This document shows positions 24,385 to 34,200 of a DNA stretch of 64,000 nucleotides, one piece after another. Source of the DNA: Kribbella capetownensis (GTDB lineage: Bacteria; Actinomycetota; Actinomycetes; Propionibacteriales; Kribbellaceae); assembly GCF_004331485.1 (NCBI RefSeq), contig NZ_SJKD01000011.1, forward strand, positions 124,001 through 188,000, read 5' to 3'. Both the position numbers and the translations under genes were made by a program. A model generated the notes under the pieces. It ran no database searches and had not been told where the DNA came from. It saw only the letters and a list, made by a program, of their open reading frames with translations. Positions within the stretch are counted from its first letter, which is position 1, and every line of letters begins with the position of its first letter.

Positions 24385-25401
24385 ATGTCCTGGTCCCGTT
24401 CCCGGGTGGTCAGCGCGGTTGCCGCCGTGGTGGTCGCGACCGCCACGCTGGCCGCGTGCGGCAACGACGCCGACGAGCAGGCCGGCGGCTCCGCCAGTAC
24501 GGCGGCCGCCGGGTTCCCGGTCACGTTGAAGAACACGTTCGGTGAAACCACCATCACCAAGAAGCCGGAGCGGATCGTCACGCTCGGCTGGAACGCGCAG
24601 GATGTCGTCTATGCGCTCGGTGAGACGCCGGTCGGGATGCCCAAGGTGACCTACGGCCCGACCGCGGCCGGCGTGACCGCCTGGGACGCCGGCAAGTTCG
24701 ACCCGGCGAAGACCCAGTTGCTCGACATCGGGGACAAGTACCCGTTCGAGAAGATCGCGGCACTCGGGCCGGACGTGATCCTGGCGCCGTACGAGGGCTT
24801 CGACGAGGCGACGTACAAGACCCTGTCCGGGATCGCGCCGACGGTCGCGTACCCGGGTGCGCCGTGGCAGACCACCTGGCAGGACCAGACCCTGCTGGTC
24901 GGTGAGGCGCTCGGCAAGAAGACCGACGCGGAGAAGTTGATCAGCGGCATCCAGGACAAGATCAAGCAGGTCGCGACCGATCATCCCGAGTTCAAGGGCA
25001 AGACCATCACGGTCGGCTCGTTCGGCGCCGAGAACTACGTGTACATGCCGGGCGACCCGCGGGTGCAGATCCTGAACGAGATGGGCTTCAAGAACGCGCC
25101 GGGTGTCGAGGCCCTGGAGAAGACGAACACCAAGAAGGAGTTCTCGCTGGCCATCAGCAAGGAGAAGGTGGCCGACGTGGACGCCGACGTACTGGTCGCG
25201 TACGTCGACGGCCTCGGGGCGCAGAAGTTCCTGGCCGACCCGGTCTACTCCTCGCTGGGTGCGGTGAAGCGTGGCAGCGCGTACGCGATGGAGGACCAGC
25301 AGGTCATCTCCGGGATGAGCGCGGTCAGCGTGCTGAGCGTCCCGTGGGTGCTCGACAAGACCATCCCGAACCTGGCCAAGGCCGCCGAGGCGGCCGGCTG
25401 A
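24385..25401 (+). CDS. Iron-siderophore ABC transporter substrate-binding lipoprotein
   Basis: The 338-residue precursor has a lipoprotein signal peptide with lipobox TLAAC and acylated C25, then a FecB/FepB-type periplasmic-binding fold (KKPERIVTLGWNAQDVVYAL, ALGPDVILAPYEG). It would capture a ferric siderophore at the outer face of the membrane. An IdeR-type iron box upstream implies repression by iron. No permease or ATPase gene is adjacent, so it must work with a transporter encoded elsewhere. AAGGAGA precedes the ATG. Confidence 0.9.
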   Translation: MSWSRSRVVSAVAAVVVATATLAACGNDADEQAGGSASTAAAGFPVTLKNTFGETTITKKPERIVTLGWNAQDVVYALGETPVGMPKVTYGPTAAGVTAWDAGKFDPAKTQLLDIGDKYPFEKIAALGPDVILAPYEGFDEATYKTLSGIAPTVAYPGAPWQTTWQDQTLLVGEALGKKTDAEKLISGIQDKIKQVATDHPEFKGKTITVGSFGAENYVYMPGDPRVQILNEMGFKNAPGVEALEKTNTKKEFSLAISKEKVADVDADVLVAYVDGLGAQKFLADPVYSSLGAVKRGSAYAMEDQQVISGMSAVSVLSVPWVLDKTIPNLAKAAEAAG

Positions 25402-25409
25402 CGCAGGCC

Positions 25410-25433
25410 GCCCTCCGCTGACTGACTGAGGGC
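25410..25433. terminator. Short convergent hairpin
   Basis: GCCCTC and GAGGGC pair around a 12-nt loop between two convergent genes. The stem is only 6 bp. Confidence 0.4.
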
Positions 25434-25435
25434 TA

Positions 25436-26080
25436 CTACTCGGCCGGCTGCGGTGTCGGCGAGTAGTGGTCGTCGGTCAGCACCGGGATGTAGGTGGTGA
25501 TCGGGCCGGCCTCGCCGAACGTGATCACCACGTTGATCATCTGGCCCGGCTTGCCCCCGGTGACGGTGATGCCCTTGCTGGAGTCGCCGCTCGGCGTCTC
25601 GGTCGGGGTCGCGGTCGGGTCCGCCGACGGCGTCTCCGTCGGCGTCTCCGTCGGCGTCTCGGTGGGGGTCGCGCTCGCCGTCTCCGGACCGGCTGCCGGC
25701 GGCAGCAGGGTCGACGTACCGGCCTTCAGGTCGATGGGTGCGAACTCGCTGAACGTGACCTGGCCCGGCTGGTCGCCGCCGGCCTGGCCGTCCTGCGTGC
25801 CGGGCGGGGCCTGCTCGATCTTGACCAGGGTGTCGTCGGTGCTGCCGTCGTTGACGATCGCGCTGTGCAGTTCGCCCTTGCCGTCCGCGGTGGCCAGCAC
25901 CAGCATGTTGCGAACCTTGATCGAGCCGGAGTCGGCGTTGGTGCCCTCGGCGGCCTGGTACGGCTTCGCGGTCTGGGCGTTGAAGTTCGCGCCGCACGCC
26001 GCCAGCGCGATACTGAGAGTGGCGGCGGCACCGGCCAGCGCGGTACGCCGGACGAACCGCGAGGACAACGTGATCGGCAC
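25436..26080 (-). CDS. Lipoprotein with Thr/Pro/Glu repeat linker
   Basis: The 214-residue precursor starts with an arginine-containing signal peptide and lipobox ALAAC (C29). The mature part has a beta-rich domain (SIKVRNMLVLATADGKGELH, DTLVKIEQA), an acidic low-complexity linker made of repeated TPTE units at residues ~137-165, and a short C-terminal domain. The layout resembles actinobacterial DUF461/copper-chaperone-like lipoproteins, but the Met/His copper ligands of PCu(A)C proteins are not evident, so metal binding is unproven. GTG start with AGAGGGA upstream. It is divergent from carD. Confidence 0.7.
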   Translation of the reverse strand: MPITLSSRFVRRTALAGAAATLSIALAACGANFNAQTAKPYQAAEGTNADSGSIKVRNMLVLATADGKGELHSAIVNDGSTDDTLVKIEQAPPGTQDGQAGGDQPGQVTFSEFAPIDLKAGTSTLLPPAAGPETASATPTETPTETPTETPSADPTATPTETPSGDSSKGITVTGGKPGQMINVVITFGEAGPITTYIPVLTDDHYSPTPQPAE

Positions 26081-26312
26081 TGGAATCCCTCTTCTGCAAG
26101 CTGTTCGACGCCGTCAGGCAGCGGCCTCCGGCGCAGGAAAGCGTAGCCCGCGGCTGCTCCGGCCCCGACGGCGGGATGCCCGTCACGGGGTGTCGCGACG
26201 GTGTCCCCGGCAACCATTCACGCGCGCACGAGGCACGGCCGCCAGCGTTTGTCAAGGCACGAAGTGGCCTCTGACCAGCGCAAACGCCGAAACCGGACCA
26301 CCCAGCACGTGG

Positions 26313-26318
26313 TAAGAT
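26313..26318 (+). promoter_or_regulatory. Putative carD -10 box
   Basis: TAAGAT in GGTAAGATG, about 30 bp upstream of the carD ATG; the same 9-mer precedes typA. Confidence 0.5.
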
Positions 26319-26344
26319 GGATCTCGGAAAGGGGCACGTGACAT

Positions 26345-26830
26345 ATGACTTTCACAGTCGGCGAGACGGTTGTTTACCCCAATCACGGAGCGGCCGTCAT
26401 CGAGGACATCGAGACCCGTCAGATCAAAGGTGAGGACAAGACCTATCTGGTCTTGAGGATCGTCGCTCAGAACGACCTGGTCGTCCGGGTCCCCGCGTGC
26501 AACCTCGATCTCGTCGGCGTGCGTGACGTCGTGGATCAGGCTGGCCTGGAGCGCGTCTTCGACGTGCTGCGCGCACCGCACACGGAGGAGCCGACCAACT
26601 GGTCGCGTCGCTACAAGGCGAACCTGGAGAAGCTGCACTCCGGTGACGTGATGAAGGTGGCAGAGGTCGTTCGCGATCTGTGGCGCCGTGAGCGTGACCG
26701 CGGTCTCTCCGCCGGTGAGAAGCGGATGCTGGCGAAGGCACGTCAGATTCTGGTCTCCGAGCTGGCCCTGGCCGAGCACACCAATGAGGACAAGGCGGAA
26801 GCCATCCTCGACGAGGTTCTCGCTTCCTGA
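26345..26830 (+). CDS. carD: CarD-family RNA polymerase-binding regulator
   Basis: The 161-residue protein has the N-terminal Tudor-like RNA polymerase interaction domain (TFTVGETVVYPNHGAAVIED) and the basic C-terminal helical domain (NWSRRYKANLEKLHSGD, with the tryptophan known to stabilise open promoter complexes at -10). It binds the RNA polymerase beta subunit and acts mainly at rRNA and housekeeping promoters. GAAAGGGG lies upstream of the ATG. The ispD and ispF genes follow, as in most actinobacteria. Confidence 0.94.
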   Translation: MTFTVGETVVYPNHGAAVIEDIETRQIKGEDKTYLVLRIVAQNDLVVRVPACNLDLVGVRDVVDQAGLERVFDVLRAPHTEEPTNWSRRYKANLEKLHSGDVMKVAEVVRDLWRRERDRGLSAGEKRMLAKARQILVSELALAEHTNEDKAEAILDEVLAS

Positions 26831-26850
26831 CTTCGGTCAGATCGCGTCGC

Positions 26851-27546
26851 ATGAGCACTGCGGCCATCATCCCGGCGGCCGGACTGGGACTGCGACTCGG
26901 TGGTGAGAACTACAAAGCATTTCGAGAGGTCGGTGGCGATTCGCTGCTGGTCCACGCGGTTCGTGGACTGAAGGCAGCGACCGCCGCCGACCTCGTCTGT
27001 TTCGTGGTCGCCGTTCCGCCCGGGTTCGAGGAGTCGGTGGCCAAGGAACTCGAGCCGTACGCCGGTGCCGCCCGGCTGCTCGTGGTCCCGGGCGGCGCGG
27101 AACGCCCCGACTCGGTCCGGGCGGCCCTGGACGTGGTGCCGACCGAGGGCATCGACTGCATCCTGGTCCATGACGCCGCCCGCGCGTTCGTCCCGGCCGA
27201 AGTGGTGGAGCGGGTGGTCGCGGCGGTTCGTGGCGGCGCGCCGGCTGTCGTGCCGGCGGTTGCGGTGACGGACACGATCAAGCGAGTGTCGGCGACGGGC
27301 GAGGTGGTCGACACGCCCGACCGTTCGACTTTGGTCGCCGTACAGACTCCACAGGGCTTCGAGCCCGGCGTACTGCGGCGTGCGCATGCCGCCGGCATCG
27401 TTGGGGCGACCGACGACGCGATGATGTGTGAGCGGCTCGGGGTGCCGGTGATGACGGTCGAGGGATCCCAGGACGCGTTCAAGGTGACGAGGCCGCAGGA
27501 CCTGTTGCTGGCCGAGGCGCTGCTGGCGGAGAGGCGGCTCGGGTGA
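26851..27546 (+). CDS. ispD: 2-C-methyl-D-erythritol 4-phosphate cytidylyltransferase IspD
   Basis: The 231-residue enzyme transfers CMP to methylerythritol 4-phosphate in the MEP isoprenoid pathway. The nucleotide-binding loop AAIIPAAGLGLRLGGENYK is at the N-terminus, followed by VPGGAERPDSVRAAL, LVHDAARAFVP and TPQGFEP. The usual PK of the loop is replaced by YK while the catalytic lysine is kept. The stop overlaps the GTG of ispF by four bases. Confidence 0.94.
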   Translation: MSTAAIIPAAGLGLRLGGENYKAFREVGGDSLLVHAVRGLKAATAADLVCFVVAVPPGFEESVAKELEPYAGAARLLVVPGGAERPDSVRAALDVVPTEGIDCILVHDAARAFVPAEVVERVVAAVRGGAPAVVPAVAVTDTIKRVSATGEVVDTPDRSTLVAVQTPQGFEPGVLRRAHAAGIVGATDDAMMCERLGVPVMTVEGSQDAFKVTRPQDLLLAEALLAERRLG

Positions 27547-28013
27547 ACATCCCACGGGTCGGGAACGGTATCGACGTACATCCGCTGGAGGAGGGCCGTC
27601 CGATGTGGCTGGCCGGCCTGCACTGGCCGGAGGAGACGGCTGGGCTCGCGGGTCACTCCGACGGCGACGCGGCCGCGCATGCGATCTGCACCGCGTTGCT
27701 GAGTGCGGCCCGGCTGGGTGACCTGGGGTCGAACTTCGGCACCGCCGAGCCCGAGTGGGCCGGCGCGTCCGGGATCGCCTTGCTGACCGAGGCGGCGCGG
27801 CGGGTTCGAGCCGCGGGGTTCGAGATCGGCAACGTCTCGGTCCAGATCGTCTGCAGCCGGCCTCGCATCGGACCCCGCCGCGAGGAGGCCGAGAAGGTGC
27901 TGACCGCCGGCTGCGATGCGGAGGTGTCGGTGAGCGCGGCAACCACAGACGGCCTTGGGTTCACCGGCCGCGGTGAAGGCATCGCGGCGTTCGCGACCGC
28001 CCTTATCTACTGA
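27543..28013 (+). CDS. ispF: 2-C-methyl-D-erythritol 2,4-cyclodiphosphate synthase IspF
   Basis: The 156-residue enzyme carries out the cyclisation step after IspD/IspE. Metal ligands are in RVGNGIDVHPLEEG and AGHSDGDAAAHA; the end of the active site is TTDGLGFTGRGEGIAA. GTG start overlapping ispD. The gene overlaps a convergent hydrolase gene by 11 bp; in other actinobacteria cysS normally follows here. Confidence 0.94.
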   Translation: MNIPRVGNGIDVHPLEEGRPMWLAGLHWPEETAGLAGHSDGDAAAHAICTALLSAARLGDLGSNFGTAEPEWAGASGIALLTEAARRVRAAGFEIGNVSVQIVCSRPRIGPRREEAEKVLTAGCDAEVSVSAATTDGLGFTGRGEGIAAFATALIY

Positions 28014-28968
28014 CCGGCGCGCTCGAGAACCGGGCTGCCCGCGGATCGAGCTCGTTGCCCATCACCTGGGTCAGCAGGCCGTACAGCTCGGGCCGACGGC
28101 CGCGCATCCAGCGCTGTCCGGTTGCCAACGGCACCAGATCCAGATCGAGGTCCGCGGTGACCACGGCCTCGTCCGGTACCGGGGTCTCGGCAACGATCCG
28201 GCCGTACGGGTCCAGGATCATCGCGTTGCCGGTCCGCAGTTCGTCGTCGTCCCGCCCGACACCATTGCTGAACAGCAGGAACAGACCATTGTCGTGCGCC
28301 CGCGCCGGCAGCCAGCGCATCAGCCACTCCCGGCCGCTCGGCCCGTTGAACGCGGCCTCGACAGCCGCCCGATCCTGCTTCCTGTTCTCCCACACCTCCA
28401 CCGGGATCGGCTTCATCCCATACGGGCTGCGCGAGTTCGTCCCGCCGGTCTGGTGGGGCGCGATCAGGACAGTTGCTCCGAGCAACGCGGTGATCCGGAC
28501 GTTCTCGACCAGGTTGTTGTCCCAGCAGATCAGCACGCCGGCCCGGAAGCCCCACGGCGTGTCGAACACCGTGTACGACGACCCGCTCGCGATCTCCTCG
28601 TGCTCGAACGCATGCAGCTTCCGGTGCACGTGGACGGCGCCGTCGGGGAGGCAGACGGCGTAGGAGTTGAACAGCTTGCCGTCGGCAGCTTCCAGGAAGC
28701 CGACGCCGAGGCCGGCCTCCAACTCCTGAGCCAGGGCAGCGATCCGGCTCACCAGCGGTCCGTCGGCGGGCTCGGCCAGTTCGTGCAGCCGCTCGGCGGA
28801 ATGGTTGCGGAGGTGCCAGTACCCGAGCAGGCACATCTCCGGGAGTACGACGAGCTGGGCGCCGTCGGCGACCGCCTCGCGAGCCAGCCGCTCGACGGTC
28901 GCGAGGTTGGCCGCGGGCTGATCCGGGACCGGCTCGAACTGGACGACGGCGCTGCGGAAGAGGGTCAT
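28003..28968 (-). CDS. Carbon-nitrogen hydrolase (nitrilase superfamily)
   Basis: The 321-residue protein has the catalytic triad of the superfamily: E44 in LVVLPEMCLLGYW, K117 in VHRKLHAFEHE and C148 in GVLICWDNN. Relatives hydrolyse amides, carbamoyl groups or nitriles; the segment NSYAVCLPDGAVHVHRK is like aliphatic amidases and N-carbamoyl hydrolases. The ATG at 28968 (MTLFRSAVVQFEP) fits family N-termini; the longer frame from 29070 crosses the LysR promoter region. A LysR-type gene starts 70 bp away on the other strand and probably regulates it. Confidence 0.85.
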   Translation of the reverse strand: MTLFRSAVVQFEPVPDQPAANLATVERLAREAVADGAQLVVLPEMCLLGYWHLRNHSAERLHELAEPADGPLVSRIAALAQELEAGLGVGFLEAADGKLFNSYAVCLPDGAVHVHRKLHAFEHEEIASGSSYTVFDTPWGFRAGVLICWDNNLVENVRITALLGATVLIAPHQTGGTNSRSPYGMKPIPVEVWENRKQDRAAVEAAFNGPSGREWLMRWLPARAHDNGLFLLFSNGVGRDDDELRTGNAMILDPYGRIVAETPVPDEAVVTADLDLDLVPLATGQRWMRGRRPELYGLLTQVMGNELDPRAARFSSAPVSR

Positions 28969-29001
28969 GCGCCCATCGAAACGCCGATCGATCCATGACG
29001 T

Positions 29002-29015
29002 CCAATAGCGATTGG
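29002..29015. promoter_or_regulatory. Probable LysR-type binding site
   Basis: CCAATAGCGATTGG is an interrupted palindrome (CCAAT/ATTGG) in the divergent space between the hydrolase and LysR genes, and fits the T-N11-A pattern when one flanking base on each side is included. Confidence 0.55.
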
Positions 29016-29026
29016 TCGACATTCCA

Positions 29027-29032
29027 TATCCT
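29027..29032 (+). promoter_or_regulatory. -10 box of a leaderless lysR transcript
   Basis: TATCCT lies six nt before the ATG at 29039. Confidence 0.5.
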
Positions 29033-29038
29033 GGGGTT

Positions 29039-29902
29039 ATGGATCTCCGGCTGCTCCGGACCTTTGTCACGGTGGCGCGGCTGCGGAACTTCGGGGCCGC
29101 GGCCGACGAGTTGGCGACCAGTCAACCGGCACTGACCAAGCAGATCCAGGTTCTCGAGCGCAGGGTCGGATCCGTCCTGTTCACTCGCGGTAGGCACGGC
29201 GCCCGGCTGACCCCGGCCGGGGAGTTGTTGTTACCCGACGCACTCGAACTGCTCGAGCGATCCGAGGCCTTCGACCGGCGCGCCGTGCAGGTCGCTGCGG
29301 GTGACGAGGGGTCGCTGGCGATCGGGTTCGGATTGTCCGCGATCGACCTCGCGCCGCGAGCCGTCGCGTTGTTCCGCAGCCGCTGGCCGGGAGTGTCGAT
29401 CTCCCTCGACGACATGTCTTCAGCGGTGCAATGCGAACGCCTGCTCGCCGGCAGCCTCCAGGTCGGCTTCGTCCGGCTGCCGGTCCCGGCCGGCCTCGAA
29501 CGCCTCCGGCTCCGCAGGGATCGGCTCGCCCTGGCCCTCCCGGCCGGCCAGGACGTACCGCGCGACGTCGGCCGCTGGCTCGACAACCGTCCGCTGGTCC
29601 GCCTCACGCCGTCGCGGGGTCCGGGCCTGACCGCCCAGATCAACGGCCTGTACGCCGAACTCGGTTGCCATCCGCAAGTGCTTCAGGAGGCCGCCGACCT
29701 GCAGACGGTGCTCGCTCTCACGGCTGCCGGTGCCGGGCCGTCCGTCGTACCGCAGTCCGCCGAACGGATCGCCCCACCGGAGCTCCGGCTGACTCCGCTT
29801 CCCGGGCGCGCCGCGTCGTGGTGGATCGGCGCCGCGTGGTCGACCCGGACGCCGCTCACCGAACGCTTCCTGAAGGGCGCGGCAGAGGTTGCGCGCGCCT
29901 AG
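29039..29902 (+). CDS. LysR-family transcriptional regulator
   Basis: The 287-residue protein has the LysR helix-turn-helix at residues 1-60 (MDLRLLRTFVTVARLRNFGA; SQPALTKQIQVLERRVGS) and an effector domain with IGFGLSAIDLAPRAV and PSRGPGLTAQ. It is divergent from the carbon-nitrogen hydrolase gene, the classical arrangement for local control with an amide- or acid-type effector. Confidence 0.88.
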   Translation: MDLRLLRTFVTVARLRNFGAAADELATSQPALTKQIQVLERRVGSVLFTRGRHGARLTPAGELLLPDALELLERSEAFDRRAVQVAAGDEGSLAIGFGLSAIDLAPRAVALFRSRWPGVSISLDDMSSAVQCERLLAGSLQVGFVRLPVPAGLERLRLRRDRLALALPAGQDVPRDVGRWLDNRPLVRLTPSRGPGLTAQINGLYAELGCHPQVLQEAADLQTVLALTAAGAGPSVVPQSAERIAPPELRLTPLPGRAASWWIGAAWSTRTPLTERFLKGAAEVARA

Positions 29903-29909
29903 CGCTCAG

Positions 29910-31244
29910 CTAGCGCCGGCGGGGGAGTTCGTAGTTGTCCAGCCAGGCGGCGAACAGTTCCTGGAGCGCGGTCTCGTCGGGACTGAAGGTCGCGGCCAGG
30001 CTGATGAAGTCGTCGGTGGTCACTGAGCCGTGGCGGTGCGTCCTGGTCCAGGTGCGGAGCAGGTCGAAGAACGCGTCGTCGCCGAGATGCTTGCGCAGGG
30101 CATGCAACGTCATCGCACCGCGCTTGTACAGCCGGTCGTCGAACATCAGTTCCGGCCCGGGATCCGACAGCATCAGGTCTGCGGACAGGCCCCGCATCCG
30201 CGTGTATGCCTTGGACACCTGCTGGTCGGCGGTCGGGCCGCCGGCCGCCTCCGACCACAGCCACTCGGCGTAACAGGCGAAGCCCTCATTCAGCCAGATG
30301 TGCTGCCAGGTCGAAGGAGTCAGGCTGTTGCCGAACCACTGGTGGGCGAGCTCGTGCGCGACCAGCCGCTCGGACGTACGCCGGCCGTCGACGTGATTGC
30401 TGCCGAAGATCGAGATCCCCTGTGCCTCCAGCGGAATCTCCAGGTCGTCGTCCGTGACCACGACCGTGTAGCCCTCGAACGGATACGGCCCGAACTGGCG
30501 GCAGAACAGCTTCATCATCTCCTGCTGCCGGCCGAAGTCCGTCCTGAAGTCCCGCAGTTGCGCGGCCGGCAGCACCGCCCGGGTCGGCACCGGTGACGCG
30601 GCCAGGTCGAGGACGTCATAGCGGCCGATCTGGACCGTCGCCAGGTACGTCGCCATCGGCGCGGCCTGGTCGAACACCCAGGTGGTGCGGCTCGCCTTGA
30701 CCCGGCGCGACACGAGCCGGCCGTTCGCGACCACCTGGTACGGCGAATCGGTGGTCACCGTGATCCGGTAGTGGGCCTTGTCGCCGGGGTGGTCGTTGCA
30801 CGGGAACCAGGTGGCCGCGCCACTCGGCTGGCTGGCCACGATCACGCCCTCGGTGAGTTCCTCCCAGCCGAGTTCACCCCACGGGCTGTCCTCCGGCTTG
30901 GGGTTGCCGGCGTACTGGACGTCGACGACGAACTCGGCGCCGTCCATGATCGCGGCCGGCGGCGTCACGTGCAGCTTGCCGGCGCGGTGGGTGTAGCGGG
31001 CGGCGCGACGGCCGTTCACCGACACCTTCGTGACCCGCAGACCGGTCAGGTCGAAGGTCAACCGGGACAGCGCCTGGTTGGCGACCGCGGTGATCGTCGC
31101 CTTGCCGCTCAGCCGATTGCTGTTGACCCTGTAGTCCAGGTCCAGCTCGTACGACTCCACGTGGTAGCCGCCGTTGCCGTGGGAGGGCACGTAGGGATCG
31201 CCTGCGGTCGACGCTCCGGGCTGCCCTGTCGTGCGGGCAACCAT
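29910..31244 (-). CDS. M1-family zinc aminopeptidase coupled to the Pls-like synthetase
   Basis: The 444-residue protein is a short M1 (gluzincin) peptidase with the zinc site H297-E298-x-x-H301 in VAHELAHQWFGN and E320 in IWLNEGFACYAEW. The N-terminal saddle domain is present (YELDLDYRVNSNRLSGKATI), but the GAMEN-type motif reads LEAQG and the large C-terminal helical domain of PepN is absent. No signal peptide is seen. Its ATG overlaps the stop of the upstream synthetase (TGATG), so the two are translated together. In epsilon-poly-lysine producers, polymer-degrading enzymes are zinc aminopeptidases of this type, so a role in trimming or tolerating the synthetase product is plausible but inferred. 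Confidence 0.88.
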   Translation of the reverse strand: MVARTTGQPGASTAGDPYVPSHGNGGYHVESYELDLDYRVNSNRLSGKATITAVANQALSRLTFDLTGLRVTKVSVNGRRAARYTHRAGKLHVTPPAAIMDGAEFVVDVQYAGNPKPEDSPWGELGWEELTEGVIVASQPSGAATWFPCNDHPGDKAHYRITVTTDSPYQVVANGRLVSRRVKASRTTWVFDQAAPMATYLATVQIGRYDVLDLAASPVPTRAVLPAAQLRDFRTDFGRQQEMMKLFCRQFGPYPFEGYTVVVTDDDLEIPLEAQGISIFGSNHVDGRRTSERLVAHELAHQWFGNSLTPSTWQHIWLNEGFACYAEWLWSEAAGGPTADQQVSKAYTRMRGLSADLMLSDPGPELMFDDRLYKRGAMTLHALRKHLGDDAFFDLLRTWTRTHRHGSVTTDDFISLAATFSPDETALQELFAAWLDNYELPRRR

Positions 31245-34200
31245 CAGCCCTGCCAGGGGGCGATCGGGTTCCCGGCCCAGCGCGTCCCGGCCGGCACACC
31301 TTCACCACGCATCACCAAAGACACCGGACCGATGGTAGCTCCCGCGCCCACCGTGGCGGCCGGCAGGACGATGCCGTGCGGCCCGAGGGTGGCGCCTGGT
31401 CCGAAGGTGACTGTGCTCATGGAGAGAACTCGATCATGAAAAAGGTGCGTCTGCAGCACGCAGCCGCGATTCACCGTGGCGCCGTCGCCCAGGGTGACCA
31501 GATCCGCCTCCGGCAGCCAGTACGTCTCGCACCAGACGCCCTTGCCGATCTTGGCTCCGAGGGACCGCAGCCAGAGCGCGAGCACCGGCGTACCCGCGGC
31601 CGCGTTGGCGAACCAGGGCGCCGCGACGAGTTCGACGAAGCTGTCGACGACCTCGTTGCGCCAGACGAACGAGCTCCACAGCGGGTACTCGATCGCGCGG
31701 GTCCGGCCGACGATCAGCCACTTGGCGACCGTCGCCATCCCGCCCGCGACCGCGCCGGCGGCGAGGATCACCGCGCCGGACAGCAGGAACGTCGCCCACG
31801 GGCCGATCCACAGATCCATCCCCTGCAGGGCGAACAGCACGCCGAGCGCGATCAGCACCGTGCACATCATCGGCACGAACCGGCACAGCTCGACCAGCGC
31901 CCGGGCGACCTTCAACCGCGTCGGCGGGTTGAACGTGCGGCTCTGGTCGCCCTCGACGGCCTGCCGGCGCAGCTTCACCGGGGGTGAACCGAGCCACGAC
32001 GTACCCGCCTTGGACTTCTTCGGCGCCGCCGACAGGACCGCGACCAGGCCGTTCTTCGGCACCGAGCGGCCCGGTGCGGTCATCCCGGAGTTCCCGAGGA
32101 AGGCGCGTTTGCCGACCTTCGCGCCGGCCACGTGCAGCCAGCCGCCGCCCAGCTCGTACGACGCGATCATCGTGTCGTCGGCCAGGAACGCACCCTCGCC
32201 GACCGTCGTCATCTTCGGCAGCAGCAGCACGGTCGAGGCCTCGACGTCCCGGCCGATCTTCGCGCCGAGGGCGCGCAGCCACCATGGCGTCAGCAGGCTC
32301 GCGTACAGCGGGAACAGCAGGGTGCGGGCCGAGTCGAGCAGTCGCTCGGTCGCCCACACCTGCCATCCGATCCGGCTGCGCACCGGGTAGTGGCCGGGCT
32401 TGATGCCGATGCCGAGCAGCCGTACGCCGATCAGTGTCAGCAGGGCCAGCGTGACGAACCCGACCAGCGTCATCAGCGGGATGGCGGACAGGGCCTTGAG
32501 CGCGGCCGCTTGCAGTGTGTCCGTTCCCTGGAGAGCACGACCCAGTACGACGATCGCGGCGGCGGCAGCGGCTACCGGGATCAACGACATGACCGCGGAC
32601 TGAGCGCCGTACGCGAGAACCCACCACGGCGCGCGGGCGGGGCGATGGTCCGGCCAGGGGTGCCGGGCTCGGCCGACGCGGGTCGCGGGCGAGCCGGACC
32701 AGCGCTCGCTCGGGGGGACCTTGCCGGAGACGGCCGAGCCGGCGGCGATCTCGGCGTTCCGGCCGATCTCGGCACCGGGGAGCAGTGTGCTGCGCGAGCC
32801 GACGACCGCCTCGGCGCCGACGCTCACCGTGCCGACGTGGAGTTGGTCGCCGTCGATCCAGTAGCCGGACAGGTCCACCTCAGGCTCGACCGACGCGCCG
32901 CGGCCCATCGTGAGCATGCCGGTGACCGGTGGGAGTGTGTGCAGGTCGACGCCGCGGCCGATCTTCGCTCCGAGGGCGCGGGCGTAGTACGCGATCCAGG
33001 GTGCGCCGGCCAGGTTGGCCGCGCCGGCCGCGTCGGAGAGGTTCTCGGCTGCCCAGAGCCGGACGTGGACGTTGCCGCCGCGTGGATAGGTGCCGGGCTT
33101 CACGCCGCGCAGGAGCAGGCGGGCGCCGACGACGGCGATCCCCATCCGCCCGGCCGGGGTGATCAGGATCAGCCAGCCGGCCAGGATCCACCACCACGAG
33201 ACCGTCCGCAGCCAGGGCAGTGGACCGGCCAGCTCGCCGAGCAGGTTGTTCAGTGTGAAGAGGTAGACGAGCCAGCGGATGCCGACGACTGTCTGGAGCA
33301 CCAGGGTCAGCGCGGTCTGGAGCAGCTGCGTGGACTTCGGCGTTGGCCTGATCTCGCGGACCTCGACCGGTCCGGTGATCAGGACGGTCGACTCGTCGAG
33401 CCGGTCGGCCAGTGCGCCTAGTCGCGGGTACTCGTAGATGTCGCCGACGGTCACGTCGGGGTAGCGCTCGCGCAGTGCTGACACCAGCTGCGCCGCGGCG
33501 AGGCTGCCGCCGCCGTGCAGGAAGAAGTCGTTGTCCGGGCCGGTGACCTTGGCGCCGAGGACCTTCGTCCAGCGCTCGGCCAGCCAGCCGGCCGTGCCGT
33601 CGAGCATGGCGGCCGGGCCGTCGGAATCCATGCCGGGCAGCGGCCAGGGGAGGGCGTTGCGATCGACCTTGCCCGACGTTCTGGTGGGGAGGGTGTCGAC
33701 GATGGCCAGCAGCGGCACGAGCGCGGCAGGGAGAGCTTCGCGGAGCCGCTCGGTCGCTTTGCCTTGATCGAATGTCTCGGGGTCGTCGGGTACGACGTAC
33801 CCGACGAGCAGTTGGTTACCGGCCGCGCTTGCACGGACCGCGGCTGCCGCGCCGGTGACCTGGGGTAGGGCCTGGAGCGCGGCGTCGACCTCGCCGAGCT
33901 CGATCCGGCGGCCGCCCAGTTTGATCTGTTCGTCGGCGCGGCCCTGGAACAGGAGGCCCTCGGGTTCATAGCGGACCAGGTCGCCGCTGCGGTACGCGCG
34001 ATCCCAGCCGAGGGCCGGCATCGGGGCGAACTTCTCGGCGTCCTTGGCCGGGTCGAGGTACCGGGCCAGGCCGACGCCACCGATGATCAGCTCGCCGATG
34101 CCACCTTCGGCCACTTCGTTGCCTTCGGCATCTACGACGGCGAGATCCCAGCCATCCAAGGGGAGACCGATCCGGACCGGGCCTTCGCCGGTCAGCTGTG

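Noticed and set aside
21471..26220. CCCGGCAACC-like sequences near 21475 and 26205 as possible SAM-type riboswitch parts
   Set aside because: Only the short shared string is present; no P1 stem or other conserved segments, and one copy is explained by the phoU terminator.
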